A stretch of 64,000 bases of DNA from Youhaiella tibetensis (GTDB taxonomy: Bacteria > Pseudomonadota > Alphaproteobacteria > Rhizobiales > Devosiaceae): positions 2,667,260 to 2,731,259 of the forward strand of contig NZ_CP041690.1 in NCBI RefSeq assembly GCF_008000755.1, read 5' to 3'. Of this stretch, positions 25,306-33,242 are shown piece after piece (within the stretch, counting starts at the first letter, position 1; each line of letters opens with the position of its first letter). The notes beneath the pieces are model-generated. The model was not told where the DNA came from. It did not search any database and worked only from the letters and a program-made list of their open reading frames with translations. Position numbers and translations under genes: made by a program.

Positions 25306-26625
25306 ATGGCCGCCGTTCCCTTTCTTTGCAGGGACTGCATGGCAACGGGCGCGGCCGAGACGCCGCCGTCGCGCTGCCGCCTATGCGGCTCGCCGCGAAT
25401 CCTCGCCCACCCCGAACTCTTCACGCTCTCGATCGCCCATGTGGACTGCGACGCCTTCTACGCTTCGATCGAGAAGCGCGACGATCCCTCGCTGGTCGAC
25501 CGGCCGCTGATCATCGGGGGCGGCACGCGAGGCGTGGTTTCCACCTGCTGCTACATCGCGCGCCAGAGCGGCGTGCGTTCGGCCATGCCCATGTTCACGG
25601 CCAAGAAGCTGTGCCCCGAGGCCGTGATCATCCGGCCCAACATGGCCAAGTATGTCGGCGTCTCGCGCCAGGTGCGCGCCCTGATGGATGCCCTCACGCC
25701 TTTGGTCGAACCACTCTCGATCGATGAGGCCTTTCTCGACCTGTCCGGCACCGAGGCCCTGCACAAGGCTCCTCCCGCCGTGGTCCTTGCCCGCTTCGCC
25801 AAGCAGGTGGAAACGGAACTCGGAATCACCATCTCGGTGGGACTGTCACACAACAAGTTCCTGGCCAAGATCGCATCCGACCTCGACAAGCCCAGGGGCA
25901 TCGCGGTGATCGGCAAGGCCGAGACCGTCGACTTCCTGGCGCCGCGCCCCATCAGCCTCATCTACGGGGTGGGCAAGGTATTCTCCGAGACGCTACGCAA
26001 GGACGGCTTCACGACCATCCGCCAGCTCCAGAATCATCCCCTCAAGGACCTCGTCCGGCGATACGGCGATTCCGGCGCGCGCCTCTCCCGGCTGTCGCGC
26101 GGCGAGGATTCGCGGCCGGTGTCGATCGACGGAGAGATGAAGTCGGTTTCGAGCGAAACCACCTTCAACACCGACCTGAGCGACTTCGAGGCCCTTTCGA
26201 CCGAGCTTCTGGCGCAATCCGAGCGCCTCTCAGAGCGTCTCAAGGCCAAGGGGCTGGTGGGCGACACTGTGCATCTCAAGCTCAAGTCGGCAGGATTTCG
26301 CTTGCGAACCCGCGCGCGGGCCCTGATGATCCCTACGCAACTGGCCAACGTCCTATACGAACACGGCGTCCAGCTCCTGGCGCGCGAGATCGATGGCACG
26401 GCTTTCCGTCTCATCGGTATCGGCGTAACTGGACTGGAACCTGCCTCGGGCAGCGATCCGACCGACCTGCTGGAGCCGGCGATCGCCAGGAAAGCGGCCG
26501 CCGAGCGGGCAATGGACCGGGTGCGGTCGCGCTTCGGCACCGATGCGGTGGTGCGCGGCAAACTCTACGGGCGGCAAACCCGCCCCAAAACGGCAGAGAA
26601 CACGGAAAGAACCGACGAAAAATGA
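25306..26625 (+). CDS. dinB: DNA polymerase IV with N-terminal zinc-finger-like extension
   Basis: DinB is a Y-family translesion polymerase. The 439-residue protein has the catalytic acids D47 in HVDCDAFYASIE and D140-E141 in LSIDEAFLD, the YIARQSGVRSAMP finger motif and the C-terminal little finger. Before the polymerase is a four-cysteine motif (C8, C11, C24, C27) of zinc-ribbon type, a feature of some alphaproteobacterial DinB proteins. The ATG at 25306 follows DUF3572 by one base; the stop overlaps the ridA start. A beta-clamp motif at the C-terminus is not obvious. Confidence 0.9.
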   Translation: MAAVPFLCRDCMATGAAETPPSRCRLCGSPRILAHPELFTLSIAHVDCDAFYASIEKRDDPSLVDRPLIIGGGTRGVVSTCCYIARQSGVRSAMPMFTAKKLCPEAVIIRPNMAKYVGVSRQVRALMDALTPLVEPLSIDEAFLDLSGTEALHKAPPAVVLARFAKQVETELGITISVGLSHNKFLAKIASDLDKPRGIAVIGKAETVDFLAPRPISLIYGVGKVFSETLRKDGFTTIRQLQNHPLKDLVRRYGDSGARLSRLSRGEDSRPVSIDGEMKSVSSETTFNTDLSDFEALSTELLAQSERLSERLKAKGLVGDTVHLKLKSAGFRLRTRARALMIPTQLANVLYEHGVQLLAREIDGTAFRLIGIGVTGLEPASGSDPTDLLEPAIARKAAAERAMDRVRSRFGTDAVVRGKLYGRQTRPKTAENTERTDEK

Positions 26626-27080
26626 CCAAGGCGATCGAGAAACTGCGTGAATACGGCTACGAGCTTCCCTCCGCCAATCCGCCGGTTGCGAGCTACCTGC
26701 CGGTATGCCGCAGCGGCAATCTCCTCTACATCTCCGGCCAGCTCTCCACGGGGGAAAACGGCGTGGTCGAAGGACGCCTCGGCGACACGATGAATGTCGT
26801 GCAGGGTGGAAACGCCGCCGAACTGGCCGCCGTCAACATCCTCGCCCAGATCGTTCACAATGGCGGTGTCGCGCTCGAAGACATCAAGCGCGTGGTCAAG
26901 CTCTCGGTACTGGTCGCCTCCACCGCCGAATTCACCGAGCATCACCTGGTCGCCAACGGCGCCTCCAACCTCCTGGTGGGCGTCCTGGGCGACAAGGGCA
27001 AGCACGCCCGCGCCGCTTTCGGCGTTGCCGGCCTGCCGCTGGGCGCGGCTGTCGAAATCGAAGCCATCGTCGAAGTCTGA
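26622..27080 (+). CDS. RidA-family protein
   Basis: RidA proteins hydrolyse reactive enamine/imine intermediates. The 152-residue protein belongs to the longer YjgH-like branch, with PVASYLPVCRSGNLLYISGQL near the N-terminus and RAAFGVAGLPLGAAVEIEAI at the end. It is cytoplasmic. The start overlaps dinB (ATGA) and the GDPD gene follows three bases after its stop. Confidence 0.88.
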   Translation: MTKAIEKLREYGYELPSANPPVASYLPVCRSGNLLYISGQLSTGENGVVEGRLGDTMNVVQGGNAAELAAVNILAQIVHNGGVALEDIKRVVKLSVLVASTAEFTEHHLVANGASNLLVGVLGDKGKHARAAFGVAGLPLGAAVEIEAIVEV

Positions 27081-27083
27081 TCT

Positions 27084-27839
27084 ATGACCAAGCTCAATTT
27101 CGACCGCCCAATCGCCCATCGAGGCCTCCACGACCGCCAGGCGGGCGTCATCGAGAACTCGCGCTCCGCCTTCGATGCCGCCATTGCCGCCGGCTTTGCC
27201 ATCGAGTGCGACCTGCAGCTCACTTCCGACGGCGTCCCCGTGATCTTCCATGACGACGACCGCAAGCGCCTGCAGGGCGTCGACGGCATGGTGCGAAACG
27301 CCACGGTCGCGGAAATGACCTCGACGCCCCTGCTCGGCTCGTCGACCGGCGACTGCCCGCAGACGTTCGATGATTTCCTCGCCCAGGTCGCCGGACGCGT
27401 CCTGCTCCAGGTCGAGCTCAAGACCCAGACCCACGAGAACACCGCACGCCTCGCCGAGGCCGCCGCCAAGGCGGTCAAGGACTACAAGGGGCCGCTTGTT
27501 TTCGAATCCTTCGATCCCCATCTCATTGCTGCCGTCCGCCGCGCCGGGTTCCCCGGTCAGGTGGGCATCATCACCTACAGCTATGACGAGCCGGACGAGG
27601 ACGGCCGCCTGACCAGCAGCCAGCGCTTCCAGCTCCGCCACCTGATCCACGCGCCGTGGTCGCGCTTCGACTTCATCTCCTGCTACCAGAAATCGCTGGA
27701 TCTGCCCGCCATTCGCTTCTTCCGCGCCATGGGGGTGCCGGTAACCGCCTGGACCATCCGCACACCGGCGGAAGCCCGCGAGGTTGCCGGCCGGGCCGAC
27801 CAGCTCGTCTTCGAAGGATTCGACCCCGACCGTGTCTGA
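27084..27839 (+). CDS. Glycerophosphodiester phosphodiesterase family protein
   Basis: The 251-residue GDPD TIM barrel would hydrolyse glycerophosphodiesters to glycerol-3-phosphate and an alcohol. Visible catalytic residues are H12-R13 in AHRGLHD, E24-N25, E41 and D43 in IECDLQLTSDG, and H56 in FHDDD. No signal peptide is seen, so it should be cytoplasmic. The last bases overlap the next gene's GTG start. Confidence 0.9.
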   Translation: MTKLNFDRPIAHRGLHDRQAGVIENSRSAFDAAIAAGFAIECDLQLTSDGVPVIFHDDDRKRLQGVDGMVRNATVAEMTSTPLLGSSTGDCPQTFDDFLAQVAGRVLLQVELKTQTHENTARLAEAAAKAVKDYKGPLVFESFDPHLIAAVRRAGFPGQVGIITYSYDEPDEDGRLTSSQRFQLRHLIHAPWSRFDFISCYQKSLDLPAIRFFRAMGVPVTAWTIRTPAEAREVAGRADQLVFEGFDPDRV

Positions 27840-28992
27840 AGCGGAACTGACCGCGACCATCCACCCCACGACGGCCTCAATACCCGCCGTGACCTGGAAC
27901 GCGCTGCTCCCATCGATTTCCGGAAAGCCGGACAACCCGTTCCTGGACCATGCCTTTTTCCTGGCCCTGGAACAGTCCGGCTCCGCCACGGCCCGTACGG
28001 GCTGGCAGCCCCAGCATATCGTGCTCGAGCGCGACGGCTCGCCGGTCGCCCTGATGCCGCTCTACCTCAAGTCGCATTCGCAAGGAGAATACGTCTTCGA
28101 CTACGCCTGGGCCGACGCCTACCAGCGTGCTGGCGGCGACTACTACCCCAAGCTGCAATCCTCAGTGCCCTTTACGCCCGTTACCGCGCCCAAGTTGCTG
28201 GTGCCCTCGGCAGACCCTGCCCTCAAGCGCGCCTTGCTGACCACCGCTGAAACCCTGGCGCGCCAGCGCCACGCCTCCTCGGTCCATGCCACCTTCGTGC
28301 CCGAAGCCGAGGCCGACCTGGCCAGCGACGCCGGCTGGCTGCATCGCGTGGACACCCAGTACCATTGGCACAACGAGGGCTTCGCCAGCTTCGAGGAGTT
28401 CCTGGGCACCCTCTCCTCGCGCCACCGCAAGATCACGCGGCGCGAGCGTCGCGACGCCCTTGGCGCCGACGGCCTTACGGTGCGCTGGATCACCGGCGCG
28501 GACATCCAGGAGCACCACTGGGACGAGTTCTTCGCCTTCTACCAGGACACCGGCAGCCGCAAATGGGGGCGCCCCTACCTGACGCGCAGCTTCTTCTCGC
28601 TGCTCTCGGCTTCGATGGCCGATCGCGTCGTGCTGATGTTCGCCTATGACGGAGACCGCGCCATCGCCGGTACGCTGAACCTGCTCGGCTCCGATACGCT
28701 CTACGGCCGCTACTGGGGTGCAATCGAGGACGTGCCGTTCCTCCATTTCGAGCTCTGCTACTACCAGGCCATCGATTTCGCCATCGCCCATAAGCTCAAG
28801 ACCGTCGAGGCCGGAGCCCAGGGCGAACACAAGCTCGCCCGCGGCTACGTGCCTACGCCAACCCACTCGATCCACTGGATCGAGCATCCCGCACTGCGCC
28901 AGGCCATCGCCGACTACCTCTCCCAGGAACGCACCGCCGTCCTGCGCGAGCAGCACCTGCTCGACGAAATGACCCCATTCAAGAAGCAGTGA
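27832..28992 (+). CDS. FemAB-like GNAT protein (DUF482/peptidogalycan type)
   Basis: The 386-residue protein matches the DUF482/PF04339 FemAB-like group: WNALLPSISGKPDNPFLDH and FFLALEQSGSAT at the start, ADAYQRAGGDYYPKLQSSVPFTPVT in the middle and RGYVPTPTHSIHWI near the end. Such proteins have two GNAT-like folds and are linked to peptidoglycan or aminoacyl transfer, but this is not proven. The GTG at 27832 overlaps the GDPD stop. It ends the DUF3572-dinB-ridA-GDPD run. Confidence 0.85.
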   Translation: MSEAELTATIHPTTASIPAVTWNALLPSISGKPDNPFLDHAFFLALEQSGSATARTGWQPQHIVLERDGSPVALMPLYLKSHSQGEYVFDYAWADAYQRAGGDYYPKLQSSVPFTPVTAPKLLVPSADPALKRALLTTAETLARQRHASSVHATFVPEAEADLASDAGWLHRVDTQYHWHNEGFASFEEFLGTLSSRHRKITRRERRDALGADGLTVRWITGADIQEHHWDEFFAFYQDTGSRKWGRPYLTRSFFSLLSASMADRVVLMFAYDGDRAIAGTLNLLGSDTLYGRYWGAIEDVPFLHFELCYYQAIDFAIAHKLKTVEAGAQGEHKLARGYVPTPTHSIHWIEHPALRQAIADYLSQERTAVLREQHLLDEMTPFKKQ

Positions 28993-29119
28993 AGGTTTTG
29001 ACGCAGCCCACCGCAGGTGGCACTACCCGTTCGGGGCATGTTTCATCAATTTGCTTGCTGCGATTGCGCCGGCCCGCAACTGGGCGGACCTACTCGAATC
29101 GATTTGTTAGGAGATCGCC

Positions 29120-30247
29120 ATGGACCTTTGGGCGATAACGGTTTTTCTGCTGCAGTCGGCAATGATTTTTGTCGTTTCGACTTTGCTCTTCGACATCCTG
29201 CACTACCTGCTGCATCGCTGGGAAAACTCCCGCTTCAAGCTCCTGCGCACCTTCTCGTCCTGGCACTGGGTGCACCACAAGTTCCTCGACATGAACCTGG
29301 ACATCGACCCCCGCTATGTCCGGCAGAACTTCTGGTTCCACATCCTCCCCGAATTCGTGACCGGCCTTATCGGGACCCTGCTCTTTCTCTTCGTCTTCCC
29401 CTGGCCCGCCGTTGCCGCTAACGTGGTCCTGCGCATCGTGCTCCTGATCGGAACCATCCGCGAGGAAGGCATGGACTTCAACCACATGGCCATGGACCGC
29501 GTCGACGGCCAGCGCCCGCTCTGGTGGGTCAACAACTCCTACCACGCGCTCCACCACGTCCATCCGCACAACTTCTTTTCCTCCTTCTTCAACCTGTTCG
29601 ATCTGCTCTTCGGCACCGGCAACCAAATCGCCGGCCGCCGCTTCCTGCTGACCGGCGCCAGCGGCGCCTATGGCACGGCGATGAAGGAACGCCTCGAGCG
29701 CGAGGGCGGCATCGTCGAGACGGCGAAATCCGGCCTCGATTTCTCCGCGGGCAACTACGAGAAGATGCGCGAAAAGCTCGAGAGGGCCGATGTGCTCATC
29801 CTCGCCCATGGCGCCAAGAGCGAAGATTGCTGGAACGCCAACTATCGCACCCCTGTCGACCTCACCGAACTTTTCATCGAAATCGGTAGGGACAGGCTGA
29901 CCGCCCCAGAGGTCTGGGGGCTGGGTTCGGAAGTCGAACTCCATGGCGACATGGGGATAGACGAACTGCGCGACTACGCCGCCTCCAAACGCGCCTTCGC
30001 CGCCCGGGCGCGCGACTTCTACACCTCGGGCAACCTCGTCTACCGCCACATTGTCCCCGCCTCATTTACCTCGGCCATGGGCAAAGGCGCCATGAGCGCC
30101 CGGACGGCTGTCGCCATCACGCTCTTCTTCATCAAGCGCGGCTTCACCTACGTGCCGGTGACCTACACCACCCTGGCGGTCTGGAACTATTTCCGCTTCC
30201 GCTTCATCCAGAAGCCGGAAACCGCGGAACTGCGCGCCGCCGAATAG
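29120..30247 (+). CDS. Sterol desaturase/fatty acid hydroxylase fused to a Rossmann domain
   Basis: The 375-residue protein joins two domains. Residues 1-165 are a membrane di-iron hydroxylase of the sterol desaturase family with histidine boxes H28YLLH32, H49WVHH53 and H142ALHHVHPH150. From about residue 172 a Rossmann fold begins (GRRFLLTGASGAYG, glycine motif 179-185), like short-chain dehydrogenases but without a clear YxxxK. A final hydrophobic stretch follows (FTYVPVTYTTLAVWNYF). It likely modifies a lipid at the inner membrane, with the second domain perhaps supplying reducing power. Database entries of this fusion type exist, from memory. Confidence 0.85.
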   Translation: MDLWAITVFLLQSAMIFVVSTLLFDILHYLLHRWENSRFKLLRTFSSWHWVHHKFLDMNLDIDPRYVRQNFWFHILPEFVTGLIGTLLFLFVFPWPAVAANVVLRIVLLIGTIREEGMDFNHMAMDRVDGQRPLWWVNNSYHALHHVHPHNFFSSFFNLFDLLFGTGNQIAGRRFLLTGASGAYGTAMKERLEREGGIVETAKSGLDFSAGNYEKMREKLERADVLILAHGAKSEDCWNANYRTPVDLTELFIEIGRDRLTAPEVWGLGSEVELHGDMGIDELRDYAASKRAFAARARDFYTSGNLVYRHIVPASFTSAMGKGAMSARTAVAITLFFIKRGFTYVPVTYTTLAVWNYFRFRFIQKPETAELRAAE

Positions 30248-30329
30248 CCCAGTCGCCGCGCCCCCCTTGAGGTGGGAAGGCCCTCAGGGTAAGCCACGGC
30301 AAACCAACACGTTTTGCGAGGAACGCAGC

Positions 30330-30755
30330 ATGCCGGCCTATGATCCCTCCAACATCTTCGCCAAGATCCTCGCCGGCGACATTCCGAGCCACAAGGTCTA
30401 TGAGGACGGCGATGTGCTCGCCATCATGGACGTCTTCCCCCAGTCGCGCGGCCACGTGCTCGTGATCCCCAAGATCGCCAGCCGCAACCTGCTGGACGCC
30501 GAACCGGAGGTGCTCTCGGCGGTGATCCCCAAGGTGCAGAAACTGGCCCAGGCCGTGATGAAGGCCACCAGCGCCGATGGCTTCCGCCTCGTCCAGTTCA
30601 ACGAAGCGCCCGCCGGGCAGACGGTCTTCCACCTGCATTTCCACATCATGCCCGTCTATGAGGGCCAGGAACTGGCCCGCCACGCCGCCGGCCAGAAGGC
30701 CGACGACGCAGACCTCGCCGGCCTCGCAAAGGCCATCGCAGCCCAGCTAGGCTGA
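30330..30755 (+). CDS. HIT-family protein (HinT-like)
   Basis: A 141-residue histidine-triad nucleotide hydrolase with HLHFHIMP at residues 101-108 and the upstream FPQSRGHVLVIPK. HinT proteins cleave adenosine phosphoramidates. The ATG at 30330 has GAGGA eight bases upstream, so the longer reading is not used. It overlaps the convergent TetR gene by nine bases. Confidence 0.93.
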   Translation: MPAYDPSNIFAKILAGDIPSHKVYEDGDVLAIMDVFPQSRGHVLVIPKIASRNLLDAEPEVLSAVIPKVQKLAQAVMKATSADGFRLVQFNEAPAGQTVFHLHFHIMPVYEGQELARHAAGQKADDADLAGLAKAIAAQLG

Positions 30756-31340
30756 TCCGTCGGGCTTGAGGGAAGCTTCGACCAGTGCCTTGACGGTCCA
30801 CCGCACCACCTCCTTGATGTGCGGCTCGTCAAGGCGGCAGACGTCCTTGAGCACGATGATCGTTTCGATCCCCGTCAGCAGCGAGAGCGCAGCGGTCAGC
30901 CGCCTGGCGTTCTTCTCGCCCATGCGCCGGGCATCGTCTCCAATCGCCTTGCCGATCCAGCGTGTCCGCCGCGCGCCCCTGCTCTCCCCATCCGCCAGCG
31001 CCGAGCGCAGGTAGGTCCGGAACAGCGCTTCGTTGCGCAGCACCATTTCGATAACGCGGTCCACGACGGTCTCCAACCGGACGGCCACCGCCGCCCCCTC
31101 CGCCGTTTCGAGGTTGAGCGTATCCAGCTCGGCCATGATTCCATCCAGCACAGCCTCGTGCATCATCACGTCGGGCGACGAATAGTACCGATAGGCGGTC
31201 GCGCGCGAGATACCCGCGCGGTCGGCGACCTCGGCCACGTTCGGCGTGCCTCCCGAAGCTAGCATTTCCCGTGCAGCCGCCAGTAGGACCCCGCGCGTCC
31301 GCGCCTTCTGCATGCTTCGGCTACCACCCGCTTGACTCAT
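30747..31340 (-). CDS. TetR-family transcriptional regulator
   Basis: The 197-residue protein starts with a TetR helix-turn-helix (about residues 12-58: TRGVLLAAAREMLASGG, VAEVADRAGISRATAYRYY) and a variable ligand domain. The ATG at 31340 has GGAG eight bases upstream. It diverges from a cupin gene across two near-contiguous palindromes (31356-31392), so it most likely represses itself and the cupin gene. The inducer is unknown. Confidence 0.9.
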   Translation of the reverse strand: MSQAGGSRSMQKARTRGVLLAAAREMLASGGTPNVAEVADRAGISRATAYRYYSSPDVMMHEAVLDGIMAELDTLNLETAEGAAVAVRLETVVDRVIEMVLRNEALFRTYLRSALADGESRGARRTRWIGKAIGDDARRMGEKNARRLTAALSLLTGIETIIVLKDVCRLDEPHIKEVVRWTVKALVEASLKPDGSA

Positions 31341-31355
31341 TAACGCACTCCTTTT

Positions 31356-31392
31356 ATGAGACCGTAATCTCATCATGAGATTTATGTCTCAT
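31356..31392. promoter_or_regulatory. Twin palindromic operators between tetR-type and cupin genes
   Basis: Two 18-base sites with identical arms, ATGAGA-N6-TCTCAT at 31356-31373 and 31375-31392, are one base apart and centred 19 bases from each other. They sit between the divergent starts and are strong candidates for cooperative TetR dimer binding. Confidence 0.8.
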
Positions 31393-31411
31393 CAACACAA
31401 GGTCCATCGTT

Positions 31412-31882
31412 ATGAACTATCCGTTTGCATCTGATGCCGCCAAGACTGTTCACCTGCTTGGCAACCTGATTACCTTCCGCGGCCGCGCCTCCCACACCGA
31501 AGGCAGCTTCTCCCTTGTCGACGTCCGCACCGCTCCCGGCGCCGGCACGCCCCCGCACCTGCAACGCGAAGACCAGGAAGCCTTCTACGTTCTGGAAGGT
31601 GAATATGAGTTTATGCGTGGCGGCGACACATTCCGCGGCGGCCCGGGCACCTTCGTCTTCGTACCCAGGGGCGTTCCGCACGCTTTCAGCAACCCGGGTT
31701 CGGAACCCGCCCGGATGCTGATCATCAACCTGCCCGGCGGGTTGCACGAAGGCTTCTTCGAGGAAGCCGGCGACATTGTGCCCAGCAACCGCGCCTTCCC
31801 GCCGGCCGGAGCCCCCGACCTGCCCCGGCTCGGCGCTGCCGCAGAACGCGTCGGCATCGAGTTCCTGCCCCCCAAGGCCTGA
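31412..31882 (+). CDS. Cupin-domain protein, probable TetR target
   Basis: The 156-residue protein is a single cupin barrel. Motif 1 reads PPHLQREDQEAFYVLEGE, keeping the glutamate and one histidine but with HxQ in place of the usual HxH; motif 2 is PRGVPHAFSNPG. It resembles quercetin dioxygenase-like cupins; the reaction is unknown. The ATG at 31412 lies 20 bases after the second operator, so repressor binding would block the promoter. A hairpin follows at 31897. Confidence 0.82.
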   Translation: MNYPFASDAAKTVHLLGNLITFRGRASHTEGSFSLVDVRTAPGAGTPPHLQREDQEAFYVLEGEYEFMRGGDTFRGGPGTFVFVPRGVPHAFSNPGSEPARMLIINLPGGLHEGFFEEAGDIVPSNRAFPPAGAPDLPRLGAAAERVGIEFLPPKA

Positions 31883-31896
31883 GAAACAAACGCTGC

Positions 31897-31926
31897 AGAG
31901 GTCGGATCGCGCGCGGTCCGACCTCT
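31897..31926 (+). terminator. Hairpin after the cupin gene
   Basis: AGAGGTCGGA and TCCGACCTCT form a perfect ten-base stem with a ten-base loop, 15 bases after the cupin stop. No U run follows, so termination is only probable. Confidence 0.5.
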
Positions 31927-32007
31927 CACCAGGTCGCCTTCTTGATCTCCGCGCCTCGTTCACCATCTACCCAGCAGGCGCAACCATATGGAGAACAGGG
32001 CCAGCCC

Positions 32008-32289
32008 ATGAAGTGTCCAATCGACAATGCCGACCTCCTCATGACCTCGCGAGAGGGTATCGAGATCGACTATTGCCCCCAATGCCGCGGCGTCTGGCTC
32101 GACCGCGGCGAGTTGGACAAGATCATCGAGCGCTCAGCCGGTCCGTCCCCATCAGCGCCCCCGCCGCAACACCCCGAACCACCGCGCCAGGACTATCGCC
32201 CCGATCACCGCTACAAGGACCGGGACGACGACGACCGCTACCGCAAGAAGAAACGCAGCTCGTTCCTGGGCGACATCTTCGATTTCTGA
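32008..32289 (+). CDS. TFIIB-type zinc-ribbon protein
   Basis: The 93-residue protein has a zf-TFIIB-like N-terminus, MKCPIDNADL then YCPQCRGVWLDRGELDKII, with cysteines at 3, 23 and 26; the fourth ligand is replaced by aspartate or another residue. A proline-rich and then highly charged tail (DRDDDDRYRKKKRSS) follows, ending FLGDIFDF. Function is unknown; homologues occur widely in Proteobacteria. A terminator follows directly. Confidence 0.82.
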   Translation: MKCPIDNADLLMTSREGIEIDYCPQCRGVWLDRGELDKIIERSAGPSPSAPPPQHPEPPRQDYRPDHRYKDRDDDDRYRKKKRSSFLGDIFDF

Positions 32290-32297
32290 GAGTGACG

Positions 32298-32324
32298 AGG
32301 CCGGGGCAACCCGGCCTTCTTTCT
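32298..32324 (+). terminator. Intrinsic terminator after the zinc-ribbon gene
   Basis: AGGCCGGG and CCCGGCCT pair with a GCAA loop (32298-32317) and are followed by TCTTTCT. It starts eight bases after the stop. Confidence 0.7.
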
Positions 32325-32356
32325 AACGACCCACAGTCGCTCTCTGCCCCGGATCT

Positions 32357-33028
32357 CTACCGATCCAGTCCAGCCAATCCCGCCCCAAGCACGTTCATCC
32401 CGATCAGCGCAAACACCATCATCATGATCACGGCGTTGTTGCGGATCATGAACTCCTCCGCTGCCGCCAGTGTCCCGTCCAGCCGCGAGCCGCCCACGGC
32501 GCGCCCGAGCAACACTGCCAGAACAGAAATCGAGCCCACGATCACGAAGGCCACGATACCCGCCAGCACGTCGCCCCTGCTGATCTCGGAATAATCGAGC
32601 GCCGACATTGCGGCCAGGGCCAATGCCAGATTCTTGGGGTTGGCTCCCGCCAGAGCCGCTCCGAGCACGAACGCACGCATCGGGCTGGCCTTGCCGAACG
32701 CTTCCAGCCAGCCGGGCACCTTCGGCTCCTCGCCCGCCTGTGGTCGGCCATGGAACTTGCGCCACGCGGCCCACAACAGCGCCAATCCGACGACGATCCG
32801 CACCCAGTTGGTAATGGGCCCGTCATCGCCCCCGCCCACTGTGTTTACCAGCACGGCCATCACGATGGCCGCAGCGGCGAGACCCACGATCCACCCGATC
32901 GTGTTGGAGACAAGCGCCGGCATGCCATGTGGCGACCGCGCCACCAGGATCGCTCCGACAATCGGAAACGGGCTGAAGGCGACTGCGAGGGCATAGGGAA
33001 GTGTCGGGCCGATCGCGCTGAGAACCAA
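32357..33028 (-). CDS. GAP-family (LysE-like) membrane protein
   Basis: The 223-residue protein has about six membrane helices, with LPYALAVAFSPFPIVGAILV at the N-terminus and GAALAGANPKNLALALAAM in the middle; the AGANPKN motif is characteristic of the GAP/SfLAP group related to LysE exporters. The substrate is unknown. The start is TTG at 33028 with a strong GGAGGAGG ribosome site five bases upstream, which decides it. Confidence 0.82.
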   Translation of the reverse strand: MVLSAIGPTLPYALAVAFSPFPIVGAILVARSPHGMPALVSNTIGWIVGLAAAAIVMAVLVNTVGGGDDGPITNWVRIVVGLALLWAAWRKFHGRPQAGEEPKVPGWLEAFGKASPMRAFVLGAALAGANPKNLALALAAMSALDYSEISRGDVLAGIVAFVIVGSISVLAVLLGRAVGGSRLDGTLAAAEEFMIRNNAVIMMMVFALIGMNVLGAGLAGLDR

Positions 33029-33197
33029 AGCCGCCTCCTCCGAGTGGGGGCTTCAGCCTAGCGCGTCCTCCGCAAACGAAAAATCCGAGGAAAATCCCCG
33101 GCCTTGGCAATGCGTCCCGCAGCGCCCCTGCCTTACCCGGCATTCGTAGCGGCGAGTGAGGGGAAGCCAATAAAGCGACCTCCTTCAGGCAAACAAA

Positions 33198-33222
33198 AAG
33201 GCCGGGGACTTACCCCGGCCTT
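33198..33222 (-). terminator. Intrinsic terminator of clpA
   Basis: AAGGCCGGGG and CCCCGGCCTT pair over ten bases. On the minus strand the hairpin is followed by TTTTGTTT, 20 bases after the clpA stop. Confidence 0.88.
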
Positions 33223-33242
33223 CGACTTTCTCAATGCGAGCC

